DNA of 64,000 bases from Acidovorax soli (GTDB taxonomy: Bacteria; Pseudomonadota; Gammaproteobacteria; Burkholderiales; Burkholderiaceae_C). Below, in pieces: positions 37,945-46,495 of this stretch (position 1 is its first letter; every line of letters begins with the position of its first letter). The notes under the pieces were generated by a model, which was not told the DNA's origin, made no database searches, and saw only the letters and a program-made list of their open reading frames with translations. Both the position numbers and the translations under genes were made by a program. The stretch lies in contig NZ_FNQJ01000006.1 of assembly GCF_900107605.1 (NCBI RefSeq), positions 1 to 64,000 on the forward strand, read 5' to 3'.

Positions 37945-37958
37945 ACCCGGGCTCCACC

Positions 37959-39428
37959 ATGCAGCGGCCCCGACTTCGCGCGATGACTTCCGATCTGCGC
38001 AACCGGCTGTTGATACTGCTGGTGCTGCCCCTGCTGGCGCTGGCGCTGGTGGGGGTCTGGCTCGACTACCGCTCGGCGGACGAGGCCGCAGCGCGGCACG
38101 ACCAGCGCCTGCTGCGCCTGCTGCCGGCGCTGGCCGATTCCGTGCTGGCTCCGCCCATCCGCGACAGCGAACCGCCCTTGCTGCTGCTGGCGCCGCCGGT
38201 GGAGGATTTTTTGCGCCAGCACCCAGGCTACGCGGCCTACAGCGTGCGCGACACCTCCGGCCGTCTGTTGCTGGGCGACGCCTGGGTGCAGCCTGCCGTG
38301 CCCACCACGCAGGCGCCCGAGTTCCACAGCCTGGAATATGGTGGCGTCACCTACCGCGTGGCGGTGCAGCGCGGGCGCACGGGGGCTGGCGAGCTGGTGG
38401 TGGCGCTGGCCGATGGGTCCGATCCGCGCCAGCAATGGGCGCAGCAGCTGCTGCTGCGGGTGTTGCTGCCCAACCTGGTGCTGGTGGGCGCTGCGGGGCT
38501 GGCCATTCACTGGGCGGTGCGCCGGGCCTTCAAGCCGCTGGTGGACCTGGCCGACGCAGTGGAGCGCCGTTCGCCGCGCGACCTGAGCCCGATCGATGAA
38601 GCCGCATCGCCCGCCGAGGTGCGGCCCCTGGTGCACTCGCTGAATCGCCTGTTTGCCTTGGTGAACGCGCAGGCCGAAGGACAGCGCCGCTTTGTGGCCG
38701 ATGCGGCCCACCAGCTGCGCACACCGCTGGCCGGCCTGCAGGCCCAGGTGGAGGCATGGGCCATGATGGCCCGCGCCTCCGTGCCGGCACCCCTGCCGTT
38801 GAATTTTGATAAAAAGCACCCGCCAGCGCAGGATGGGCAGGCGCCAGGCGCTATTGTTCTAGGCGTTGAGCAGATCGAAAAGCTGCGCCACGCCACGCGC
38901 CGCACCTCGCAGCTGGCGCACCAGTTGCTGGCGCTGTCGCGGGCCGACGCGCGCAGCCTGGATGCCCAGCCGTCCCAGCGCGTGGACCTGAAGGACCTGT
39001 GCGAAGCCCTGCTCGAATCCTTTCTTGATGCCGCCACCGGCAAGGGGCTGGATTTGGGGCTCGATGTGCAGTCTGCGCATGTCGCCGGCCATGACTGGTT
39101 GCTGCGCGAGCTGCTCTCCAATCTGGTGGACAACGCCATCAAGTACACGCCGGCTGGCGGTGTGGTCACCATTCGCTGCGGCGTGCGCCATGCCATGGGG
39201 CTGCACCGGGTGTTCCTGCAGGTGGAAGACGATGGCCCCGGTGTCCCCGAGGCCGAGCGCGGGCGGGTGATGCAGCGCTTTTACCGCGTGCCCGGCTCGG
39301 TGGGCGAGGGCACTGGCCTGGGGCTCGCCATTGCCGATGAGATTGCCCGCGTGCACCATGCGACGCTGACCCTGGGGGCCGGCGCTCAAGGGCGTGGGCT
39401 GGTGGTCACGGTGGTGTTTCCGCCCTAG
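37959..39428 (+). CDS. Sensor histidine kinase with repeat-derived insertion
   Basis: A 489-residue membrane kinase: TM1 (~17-35), periplasmic sensor (~38-163), TM2 (~165-186), HAMP-like linker, H-box His251 (ADAAHQLRTPLAGLQ), N-box ELLSNLVDNAIKYTP and G-boxes DDGPGVPE and GTGLGLAIADE. Between the two dimerisation helices, residues ~281-301 (NFDKKHPPAQDGQAPGA...) are encoded by sequence like the dispersed palindromic repeats, so an element seems to have inserted in frame. Partner of the regulator just upstream; the TctE/QseC-like ligand is unknown. Confidence 0.92.
   Translation: MQRPRLRAMTSDLRNRLLILLVLPLLALALVGVWLDYRSADEAAARHDQRLLRLLPALADSVLAPPIRDSEPPLLLLAPPVEDFLRQHPGYAAYSVRDTSGRLLLGDAWVQPAVPTTQAPEFHSLEYGGVTYRVAVQRGRTGAGELVVALADGSDPRQQWAQQLLLRVLLPNLVLVGAAGLAIHWAVRRAFKPLVDLADAVERRSPRDLSPIDEAASPAEVRPLVHSLNRLFALVNAQAEGQRRFVADAAHQLRTPLAGLQAQVEAWAMMARASVPAPLPLNFDKKHPPAQDGQAPGAIVLGVEQIEKLRHATRRTSQLAHQLLALSRADARSLDAQPSQRVDLKDLCEALLESFLDAATGKGLDLGLDVQSAHVAGHDWLLRELLSNLVDNAIKYTPAGGVVTIRCGVRHAMGLHRVFLQVEDDGPGVPEAERGRVMQRFYRVPGSVGEGTGLGLAIADEIARVHHATLTLGAGAQGRGLVVTVVFPP
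38806..38866. repeat. Repeat-like insertion inside the histidine kinase gene
   Basis: Within the coding sequence, TTTTGATAAAAAGC, CGCCAGCGC, AGGATGGGCAGGCGCCAGGCGC and TATTGTT follow one another. The flanking TTTTGATAAAAA and the CGCCAGCGC core look like intergenic palindromes of this window but not like kinase coding sequence. The stretch keeps the reading frame. Confidence 0.5.
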
Positions 39429-39610
39429 CCGCCAGTTGCCGGCGCCTGAATGGCTGCGCTGCCGCGCCTGCCGGCACCGTGGAATGCCTGTGCGAGAATC
39501 ATTTCCATACATGATTTACGCACTTGCCCACCCCATGGATTGCCTGCCTTGCGCGCCCCGGTACGTGGGTTGCGTGCACGGGGCCGGTGCCTCCACTTCT
39601 TGTTTGCTGC

Positions 39611-40279
39611 ATGTCTGAACCATCGCCCACCTCCGAGCCAGTCAGCGCTGCCGATGCGGGCGACGGCACCGCTGTGCGCAAGCGGCCCAAGCCCGGCGAG
39701 CGCCGGGCGCAGATCCTGCAGGCGCTGGCCGGGATGCTGGAGCAGCCCGGGGCCGAGCGCATCACCACGGCGGCGCTGGCGGCGCGCCTGTCGGTCAGCG
39801 AGGCGGCCCTGTACCGCCATTTCGCCAGCAAGGCGCAGATGTTCGAGGGCCTGATCGATTTCATCGAGCAGACCGTGTTCACGCGGGTGGCGCAGATCGT
39901 CGGGCGCGACCTGGCCGATGGTGGGCAAGCCATTGAAGGCGGTGCCCACCAGGCGGCGCGCGTGGTGGCGCTGCTGCTGCAGTTTGGCGAGCGCAATCCG
40001 GGCCTGGTGCGGGTGATGGTGGGCGATGCGCTGGTGCTGGAGCACGAGCGCCTGCAACAGCGCATGAACCAGTTCTTCGAGCGCATCGAATCCTCGCTGC
40101 GCCAGTGCCTGCGCGCGGCAGCGGGCACGGCGAACTCCGCCACGCCCACGGTGGACGCCCAGGTGGCGGCCAGTGTGCTGACGGCCTTCACGCTGGGCCG
40201 CTTGCAGCGCTATGCCCGTTCGGGTTTTCGGCGGTTGCCAACCGAGCATCTGGACGCTAGTCTTGCGCTGATGCTGTGA
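39611..40279 (+). CDS. slmA: Nucleoid occlusion factor SlmA-like TetR-family protein
   Basis: A 222-residue TetR-fold protein. GERRAQILQALAGMLEQPGA, ERITTAALAARLSVSEAALY and RHFASKAQMFEGLIDFIEQT match the conserved N-terminus of SlmA, which binds specific DNA sites and blocks FtsZ assembly over the nucleoid. The first ~30 residues are an Ala/Pro-rich leader. ATG 39611 follows a short gap after the kinase gene. A simple transcription repressor is the less likely alternative. Confidence 0.85.
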   Translation: MSEPSPTSEPVSAADAGDGTAVRKRPKPGERRAQILQALAGMLEQPGAERITTAALAARLSVSEAALYRHFASKAQMFEGLIDFIEQTVFTRVAQIVGRDLADGGQAIEGGAHQAARVVALLLQFGERNPGLVRVMVGDALVLEHERLQQRMNQFFERIESSLRQCLRAAAGTANSATPTVDAQVAASVLTAFTLGRLQRYARSGFRRLPTEHLDASLALML

Positions 40280-40303
40280 CGGCATAGGCCGGCAGCCGCA
40301 ACT

Positions 40304-40322
40304 TGGCCGCCTCTGGCGGCCA
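40304..40322 (+). terminator. Hairpin after slmA
   Basis: TGGCCGCC (40304-40311) and GGCGGCCA (40315-40322) form a perfect 8-bp stem with a TCT loop, 25 bp beyond the slmA stop. No T-run follows, so it is a weak terminator candidate. Confidence 0.4.
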
Positions 40323-40415
40323 CATCGGACAGTGGCGGCCGGTGGCGTGCGAACAACGCCCGCAAAAATAAGCCCAAATCTTTGATGGGGCTTTGGACGC
40401 AGCATCAAAAATGCT

Positions 40416-40447
40416 GCAAAATAGAACGAACGTTCGTTTTATTTTGC
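40416..40447. promoter_or_regulatory. 32-bp palindromic operator before the TetR gene
   Basis: The 16-bp halves GCAAAATAGAACGAAC and GTTCGTTTTATTTTGC are inverted repeats with one mismatch; the centre ACGAACGTTCGT is a perfect 12-bp palindrome. It ends two bases before the ATG of the TetR-family gene. A second hairpin, GCAGCAT-CAAAA-ATGCTGC (40399-40417), adjoins it. ACGAACG/CGTTCGT palindromes are typical of TetR regulators of fatty-acid degradation, so autoregulation and control of the acyl-CoA dehydrogenase gene are likely. Confidence 0.8.
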
Positions 40448-40449
40448 AT

Positions 40450-41154
40450 ATGCCCTCACCTACCAACTCCCGTCAGGCCACCCGTATCCCGCGCGTTGCC
40501 GGCGGCACGGGCCGCGCCCTGCAAAAAGGCCAGCAAACCAAGGCCGTCATCGTGGAGGCCGCCCTGGGGCTGGCCACCCACATTGGCCTGGAAGGGTTGT
40601 CGATTGGTGCGCTGGCGGATATCACCGGCATGAGCAAGTCGGGTGTCTTTGCCCATTTCGGCTCGCGCGAAGAGTTGCAGATCTCGGTCATCCGCGAATA
40701 CCACACCCGCTTCGAGCAAGAGGTGTTCTACCCGGCTATGAGCGCACCGCGCGGCGTGCCACGCCTGCGGGCCCTGTTCGACAACTGGATGAAGCGCACT
40801 TCGATCGAGATCGACTCGGGCTGCATCTACATCAGCGGCGCCATCGAGTTTGGCGACCGTACCGGGCTGGTGCGCGATGCGCTGGTCAATTCGGTGCGCA
40901 CCTGGCTGGCTGCCATGCAGCGCGCCATCGAACACTGCAAGGAGCTGGGCCAGCTGCGCGACGAGGTGAGTCCCGAACAGATGCTGTTTGAAATCCACGG
41001 CCTCATCCTGGCGCTGCACTACGAAGCGCGTTTTCTGCAAACCCCGGGGGCCATCGATCGCGCCATCACGGGGTTCAACAACATTCTGGCCCGCTGCAGC
41101 CAACCGGCTGCGGCCAAGGGTCGCCCCGTTTCCACCCAAACCCCCAAGGAGTAA
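40450..41154 (+). CDS. TetR family regulator of fatty-acid degradation (probable)
   Basis: A 234-residue repressor: a basic N-terminal leader of ~30 residues, HTH (IVEAALGLATHIGLEGLSIG, then DITGMSKSGVFAHFGSREEL) and a ligand domain of the type seen beside acyl-CoA dehydrogenases. ATG 40450 lies directly after the 32-bp palindrome, so binding there would block its own transcription. The acyl-CoA dehydrogenase gene starts 4 bp after its stop and is the obvious target; an acyl-CoA inducer is inferred. Confidence 0.88.
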   Translation: MPSPTNSRQATRIPRVAGGTGRALQKGQQTKAVIVEAALGLATHIGLEGLSIGALADITGMSKSGVFAHFGSREELQISVIREYHTRFEQEVFYPAMSAPRGVPRLRALFDNWMKRTSIEIDSGCIYISGAIEFGDRTGLVRDALVNSVRTWLAAMQRAIEHCKELGQLRDEVSPEQMLFEIHGLILALHYEARFLQTPGAIDRAITGFNNILARCSQPAAAKGRPVSTQTPKE

Positions 41155-41158
41155 ACCC

Positions 41159-42955
41159 ATGCCTACCTACACGCCGCCCCTGCGCGACATGCAATTCGTC
41201 ATGCACGAAGTGCTCAAGGTCAGTGATGAATTGAAGGCGCTGCCGCCGCATGCCGACGTGGATGCGGACACCATCAACGCCGTGCTCGAAGAAGGCGGCA
41301 AGTTTGCGGCCGAGGTGGCTTTTCCGATCAACATCAGCGGCGACACCGAAGGCTGCACGCTCGACAAGACCACCCATGCAGTGACCACGCCCCAGGGCTT
41401 CAAGGAAGCCTACGCCAAGTACGTCGAAGGCGGCTGGGCGGCACTCTCCTGCGACCCCGCGTACGGCGGCCAGGGCCTGCCGTTCGTGGTGAACCAGTGC
41501 TTCTACGAGATGATGAACTCGGCCAACCAGGCCTGGACCATGTACCCCGGCCTCTCGCACGGCGCCTATGAGTGCCTGCACGCCCACGGCACCGAAGAGC
41601 AAAAGAAGATCTACCTGCCCAAGCTGACCAGCGGCGAGTGGACCGGCACCATGTGCCTGACCGAACCCCACTGCGGCACCGACCTGGGCCTGCTGCGCAC
41701 CAAGGCCGAACCCCAGGCCGATGGCACCTACAGGATCACCGGCGCCAAGATCTTCATCTCGGCCGGCGAGCACGACATGACCAGCAACATCGTGCACCTG
41801 GTGCTGGCCCGCCTGCCCGATGCGCCCGCGGGCAGCAAGGGCATCAGCCTGTTCGTGGTGCCCAAGTTCAAGGTGAATGCCGACGGCAGCCTGGGCGAGC
41901 GCAACGCGATTTACTGCGGCGGCCTGGAGCACAAGATGGGCATCCATGGCAACGCCACGGCGCAGATCGTGATCGACGGCGCCACCGGCACCCTGGTGGG
42001 CCAGCCGCACAAGGGCCTGGCCGCCATGTTCGTGATGATGAACGCCGCCCGCCTGGGCGTTGGCAACCAGTCGCTGGGTTTGACCGAAGTAGCCTTTCAG
42101 AACGCGCTGGCCTACGCCAAGGACCGCATTCAGATGCGCAGCCTCTCGGGCACCAAGGCCAAGGACAAGCCGGCCGACCCCATCATCGTGCACCCCGACG
42201 TGCGCAAGATGCTGCTCACCGCCAAGGCCTACGCCGAAGGCGCCCGTGCGCTGCAGTGCTTCTGCGCCGTGCTGCTGGACAAGGAACTGAGCCACCCCGA
42301 TGAGAAGGTGCGCAAGGACTCCGGCGAAATGCTGGCCCTGCTGACCCCCATCGTCAAGGCCTTCATCACCGACAACGGCTTTGAAGCCACCGTGATGTGC
42401 CAGCAGGTCTTTGGCGGCCACGGCTACATCAAGGAATGGGGCATGGAGCAGCATGTGCGCGATGCGCGCATCAACATGATCTACGAAGGCACCAACACCA
42501 TTCAGTCGCTGGACCTGCTGGGCCGCAAGATCCTGGGCAACAACGGCGCCTCGCTCAAGAAGTTTGGCAAGCTGGTGGGCCAGCTGGTGGAGGAAGAGGG
42601 CGTCAACGAAAAGATGGCCGAGTTCATCAACCCCATCGCCTACCTCGGCGACCAGATGACCAAGTTCACCACCGAGATCGGTTTCAAGGGCCTGCAGAAC
42701 CCTGACGAAGTGGGCGCCGCCGCCGTGGACTACCTGCGCGTGGCCGGCCACCTGGTGTTTGGCTATTTCTTCGCCCGCATGGCCCAGGTGGCACTGCGCG
42801 AAATCGCCGCCGGCAACACCGACCCGTTCTATGGCGCCAAGCTGCAGACCGCACGCTTTTACTTCGCCAAGCTGTTCCCCGAGACCGCCACGCTCATGCG
42901 TACGGCGCGTGCGGGCAGCCAGGTGCTGATGGACACCGACCTGGCCCTGGCCTGA
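41159..42955 (+). CDS. Acyl-CoA dehydrogenase, long form with C-terminal domain
   Basis: A 598-residue FAD enzyme that introduces the trans-2 double bond in acyl-CoA. Visible are the FAD/substrate motifs CLTEPHCGTDLGLLRTKA and RITGAKIFISAGEHDM, QVFGGHGYIKEWGMEQHVRD and the catalytic-base region MIYEGTNTIQSLDLLGRK, followed by a ~110-residue C-terminal extension. Database entries of this length are often labelled DmdC; here beta-oxidation is more likely given the TetR gene and the downstream fadB/thiolase genes. Starts 4 bp after the TetR stop. Confidence 0.92.
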   Translation: MPTYTPPLRDMQFVMHEVLKVSDELKALPPHADVDADTINAVLEEGGKFAAEVAFPINISGDTEGCTLDKTTHAVTTPQGFKEAYAKYVEGGWAALSCDPAYGGQGLPFVVNQCFYEMMNSANQAWTMYPGLSHGAYECLHAHGTEEQKKIYLPKLTSGEWTGTMCLTEPHCGTDLGLLRTKAEPQADGTYRITGAKIFISAGEHDMTSNIVHLVLARLPDAPAGSKGISLFVVPKFKVNADGSLGERNAIYCGGLEHKMGIHGNATAQIVIDGATGTLVGQPHKGLAAMFVMMNAARLGVGNQSLGLTEVAFQNALAYAKDRIQMRSLSGTKAKDKPADPIIVHPDVRKMLLTAKAYAEGARALQCFCAVLLDKELSHPDEKVRKDSGEMLALLTPIVKAFITDNGFEATVMCQQVFGGHGYIKEWGMEQHVRDARINMIYEGTNTIQSLDLLGRKILGNNGASLKKFGKLVGQLVEEEGVNEKMAEFINPIAYLGDQMTKFTTEIGFKGLQNPDEVGAAAVDYLRVAGHLVFGYFFARMAQVALREIAAGNTDPFYGAKLQTARFYFAKLFPETATLMRTARAGSQVLMDTDLALA

Positions 42956-43000
42956 CCGGCAGGTGGGGCGGATTTCAAGCCTTTTTGCAATGGAGCCTCT

Positions 43001-43435
43001 ATGTATAAAGCGGTAGCAGCTATTGTGTTGGTAGCGTCTGCGGTGCCCGCATGGGCGCAGATGACGCCCGAGGGCCTGTGGCGCAACATCGACGACAAGA
43101 CCGGTGAGGCCAAGGCGGAAATCCGCATCCGTGACAACGGTGGCGCACTGTCTGGCGTGCTCGAAAAGCGCCTGACCAAGGATGCCAAGCCCGACGAAGT
43201 CTGCAAGGAGTGCAGCGACGACCGCAAGGATAAGCCGCTGCAGGGCCTGGAGATCATCCGCAACGCCAAGAAGGCCGAGGACAAGGATGTGTGGGAGGGC
43301 GGCAAGATTCTCGACCCCGAGAACGGCCGCAACTACACGCTGCGCCTGACGCCCATCGAGGGCGGCAAAAAACTCGAAGTGCGCGGCTCCATCGGCCCCT
43401 TTGGTCGCACGCAGACCTGGATCCGGGTGCAGTAA
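43001..43435 (+). CDS. Exported DUF2147 protein
   Basis: A 144-residue protein with a signal peptide (cleavage likely after ...VPAWA, about residue 19) and a DUF2147 domain: PEGLWRNIDDKTGEAKAEIR, GVLEKRL, EVCKECSDDRKDKPLQGLEI and GRTQTWIRV. Two Cys (KECS region) may form a disulfide in the periplasm. Function unknown across the family, often near fatty-acid genes. GGAG precedes the ATG. Confidence 0.85.
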   Translation: MYKAVAAIVLVASAVPAWAQMTPEGLWRNIDDKTGEAKAEIRIRDNGGALSGVLEKRLTKDAKPDEVCKECSDDRKDKPLQGLEIIRNAKKAEDKDVWEGGKILDPENGRNYTLRLTPIEGGKKLEVRGSIGPFGRTQTWIRVQ

Positions 43436-43460
43436 ACGCCCACGCTCTTAACCCCCGCTC

Positions 43461-43528
43461 GCCCTGAGCTTGTCGAAGGGCCTGGATGCAACCCCTCGCC
43501 ACGGCTTCGACAAGCTCAGCCCGAACGG
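43461..43528. repeat. Inverted REP-like pair before the fadB-type gene
   Basis: GCCCTGAGCTTGTCGAAGGGC (43461-43481) and, inverted, GCTTCGACAAGCTCAGCCCG (43504-43523, running on to 43528) form a REP-type pair. A third unit with the same TTCGGGCTGAGCTTGTCGAA core is at 47741-47766. The pair ends only 20 bp before the fadB-type start, so any promoter there must overlap or precede it. Confidence 0.8.
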
Positions 43529-43547
43529 AATTGAAACTCATCAAAAT

Positions 43548-45968
43548 ATGTCCAGATTCCAAGTGAAGAAAGTCGCCGTGCTCGGCGCAGGCGTGATGGG
43601 CGCGCAGATTGCTGCGCACCTCGTCAACGTCAAGGTGCCGGTGGTGCTGTTCGACCTTCCCGCCAAGGAAGGCGCAAAGAACGGCATCGTCACCCGCGCC
43701 ATCGACAACCTCAAGAAGCTCAAGCCCGCGCCGCTGGGCGTGGCCGACGACGCCGCCCTGATCGGCCAGGCCAACTACGAAGAGCACCTGGAGCAATTGC
43801 GCGACTGCGACCTCATCATCGAGGCCATCGCCGAGCGCATGGACTGGAAGCTCGACCTGTACAAGAAGATCGCGCCGTTCGTGGCACCGCACGCCATCGT
43901 GGCGTCCAACACCTCGGGCCTGTCGATCACCAAATTGAGCGAGGCGCTGCCCGAGAACATCAAGCCGCGCTTTTGCGGCATCCACTTCTTCAACCCGCCG
44001 CGCTACATGACGCTGGTGGAGCTGATCGACACCCCCACCACCGCCCCCGAGGTGCTCGACCAGCTCGAAGCCTTCGTCACCAGCGGCCTGGGCAAGGGCG
44101 TGGTGCGCGCGCACGACACGCCCAACTTCATCGCCAACCGCGTGGGCATCGCCGGCATGCTGGCCACCATGAAGGAAGTCGAGAATTTCGGCCTGAGCTT
44201 TGACGTGGTGGACGACCTCACGGGCAAGAAGCTGGGCCGTGCCAGCAGCGGCACCTTCCGCACCGCCGACGTGGTGGGGCTGGACACCATGGCCCACGTC
44301 ATCAAGACGCTGCAGGACAACCTGGACGAGAAGAGCGACCCGTTCTACGCCAGCTTTGAAACGCCCGCCGTGCTGAAAAAGCTGCTGGAGCTGGGCCACC
44401 TGGGCCAGAAGACCCAGGCCGGTTTCTACAAGAAGGTCGGTCGCGATGTGCTGCGCTTTGACCTCGACGCCGAAGAGTACGTGCCTGGCGGCCAGAAGGC
44501 CGACGAGGTGTACGGCCGCATGCTCAAGAAGCCTGCCGCCCAGCGCCTGAAGCTGCTGCGCAATGCCGAAGGCGCGCAGGGCCAGTTCCTGTGGGCCATC
44601 CTGCGCAACAGCTTTCACTACGCCGCCGTGCACCTGGGCACCATTGCCGACAACGCCCGCGACGTGGACCAGGCCATGCGCTGGGGCTTCGGCATGCAGC
44701 AGGGCCCGTTCGAGCTGTGGCAGGAAGCCGGCTGGCTCGAAGTGGCGAAGATGATCCAGGAAGACATCGATGCCGGCAAGGCATTGAGCCGTGCGCCGTT
44801 GCCCGAATGGGTCTTCAAGGGCCCCGTGGCCGAGGCCGGCGGCGTGCACACCGCGCAAGGCTCGTGGAGTGCATCCGCTGCCAAATTCGTAGCGCGTCGC
44901 GCTTTGCCCGTGTACGCCAGGCAGCATTTTCCTGAAAGACTGCTGGGCGAAGCCTTGCCCGACTACAAGACGGCTGGCAAGACGCTGCACGAAGACGACG
45001 CCATCCGCCTGTGGACGCTGGACGGCGATGACCGTCCCTCCGGTAGCGGAGTGCTCATCGCCAGCATCAAGACCAAGATGCACGCCATCAGCCCCGACGT
45101 GTGCGAGGGCCTGAACCTGGCGGTCGAGATGGCCGAGAAGGACTTCCAGGGCGTGGTCATCTGGTCGGGCGACGAGCCCTTCAGCGTGGGCGCCGACCTG
45201 CAGGCCATGCTGCCCGCCTTCATGATCGCCGGCGTGAGCGCGGTCGAAGGGGCAGAGCACGAAATGCAGCAGACCATGCTGCGCCTGCGTTACGCCAACG
45301 TGCCCGTGGTCTCTGCCGTGCGCGGCATGGCGCTGGGCGGTGGCTGCGAGCTGGCCGTGCACTCGGCCCGCCGCGTGGTGCACATGGAAAGCTACATCGG
45401 CCTGGTCGAAGTGGGGGTGGGCCTGGTGCCCGGCGCTGGCGGCCTGACCTACATCGCCCGCCGTGCGGCCGAGAACGCCGAGGCCTCGACCGGCAAGGAC
45501 TTGCTGCCGTTTCTCACCGAAGGCTTCACCGCCGCCGCCATGGCCAAGGTGGGCACCAGCGCGCTCGAATCGCGCAAGCTGGGCTATGTGCTGCACAGCG
45601 ACGTGATCGTGCCGCACAAGGACGAGCTGCTGTTCGTGGCCATCAACGAAGCCAAGGCCCTGGCCAGCGGCGGCTGGCGTGCGCCGCACAAGCGCCTGTT
45701 TCCCGTGGCGGGCCGCAGCGGCATCGCCACCATCAAGGGCTCGCTGGTCAACATGCGCGATGGCGGCTTCATCAGCCAGCACGACTTCCACATCGCCAGC
45801 CTGATCGCCGAAGTGGTGTGCGGCGGCGACGTGGATGCGGGCACGCTGGTGAGCGAGGAGTACCTGATGGCGCTGGAACGCAAGGCCTTCTGCGCGCTCA
45901 TCGAGCACCCCAAGACGCAGGAGCGCATCCTGGGCATGCTCAACACCGGCAAGCCGGTGAGGAACTGA
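43548..45968 (+). CDS. 3-hydroxyacyl-CoA dehydrogenase/enoyl-CoA hydratase (FadB/FadN-type)
   Basis: An 806-residue bifunctional beta-oxidation enzyme with dehydrogenase first: NAD motif VAVLGAGVMGAQIAAH, NTSGLSITKLSEAL, GIHFFNPPRYMTLVELI and DTPNFIANRVGI. The C-terminal ~300 residues are a crotonase domain (KMHAISPDVCEGLNLAVE, SVGADLQAM, GMALGGGCELAVHSARRV). This order is that of Bacillus FadN, not E. coli FadB. Starts the fadB-thioesterase-thiolase operon; ATG 43548 fits the NAD-motif distance. Confidence 0.93.
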   Translation: MSRFQVKKVAVLGAGVMGAQIAAHLVNVKVPVVLFDLPAKEGAKNGIVTRAIDNLKKLKPAPLGVADDAALIGQANYEEHLEQLRDCDLIIEAIAERMDWKLDLYKKIAPFVAPHAIVASNTSGLSITKLSEALPENIKPRFCGIHFFNPPRYMTLVELIDTPTTAPEVLDQLEAFVTSGLGKGVVRAHDTPNFIANRVGIAGMLATMKEVENFGLSFDVVDDLTGKKLGRASSGTFRTADVVGLDTMAHVIKTLQDNLDEKSDPFYASFETPAVLKKLLELGHLGQKTQAGFYKKVGRDVLRFDLDAEEYVPGGQKADEVYGRMLKKPAAQRLKLLRNAEGAQGQFLWAILRNSFHYAAVHLGTIADNARDVDQAMRWGFGMQQGPFELWQEAGWLEVAKMIQEDIDAGKALSRAPLPEWVFKGPVAEAGGVHTAQGSWSASAAKFVARRALPVYARQHFPERLLGEALPDYKTAGKTLHEDDAIRLWTLDGDDRPSGSGVLIASIKTKMHAISPDVCEGLNLAVEMAEKDFQGVVIWSGDEPFSVGADLQAMLPAFMIAGVSAVEGAEHEMQQTMLRLRYANVPVVSAVRGMALGGGCELAVHSARRVVHMESYIGLVEVGVGLVPGAGGLTYIARRAAENAEASTGKDLLPFLTEGFTAAAMAKVGTSALESRKLGYVLHSDVIVPHKDELLFVAINEAKALASGGWRAPHKRLFPVAGRSGIATIKGSLVNMRDGGFISQHDFHIASLIAEVVCGGDVDAGTLVSEEYLMALERKAFCALIEHPKTQERILGMLNTGKPVRN

Positions 45969-45976
45969 GCGCCACG

Positions 45977-46483
45977 ATGGACCGCGCACCCAACAAGCTG
46001 CAGCGTTCGCTGATGCGCCTGGACGAGGCACCCGCTTTCATGCGCGGCTTTGTGCAGAACATCATCCTGCGCCGTGCCGTGCCCTTCACGGGCACGGCGG
46101 GCATCCGCTTCGACACGCTCACGCCCGAGCGTGTCGAAGTGCGCCTCGCCAACGAACACCGGGTGCAAAACCACATCGGTGGCGTGCACGCCTCGGCCAT
46201 GAACCTGCTGGCCGAAACCGCCACCGGCATGGTGGTGGGCATGAATGTGCGCGACGACTGCACGCCGCTGGCCAAGGAGTTCAGCATGGCGTTCAGGAAG
46301 CGCGCCACGGGTGGCCTCAAGGCCGTGGCCACGCTCAGCGCCGAGCAGCGCGCCACCCTGCAGGCCAGCGACCAGGGCGAGGTGCAGGTCGCGGTCACCG
46401 TGACCGATGAAGCCGGCGTGGAGCCGGTCGAATGTGTTTTTACGTGGGCCTGGGTTCCAGCCAGCCGCCCCGCCAAGAATTGA
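45977..46483 (+). CDS. Hotdog-fold thioesterase-like protein (DUF4442/PaaI-like)
   Basis: A 168-residue hotdog protein with the HIGGVHASAMNLLAETATGM helix and KEFSMAFRKRATGGLKAVAT strand typical of DUF4442/PaaI-like acyl-CoA thioesterases. It lies 8 bp after the fadB-type gene and 12 bp before the thiolase gene, so a role in releasing acyl groups during beta-oxidation is plausible. Substrate unknown. Confidence 0.8.
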   Translation: MDRAPNKLQRSLMRLDEAPAFMRGFVQNIILRRAVPFTGTAGIRFDTLTPERVEVRLANEHRVQNHIGGVHASAMNLLAETATGMVVGMNVRDDCTPLAKEFSMAFRKRATGGLKAVATLSAEQRATLQASDQGEVQVAVTVTDEAGVEPVECVFTWAWVPASRPAKN

Positions 46484-46495
46484 AGGAGTTACCCC

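Noticed and set aside
43254-46031. 925-residue open frame antisense to the fadB-type gene
   Set aside because: Same reason: the sense strand has clear dehydrogenase and crotonase motifs; the antisense product shows none.
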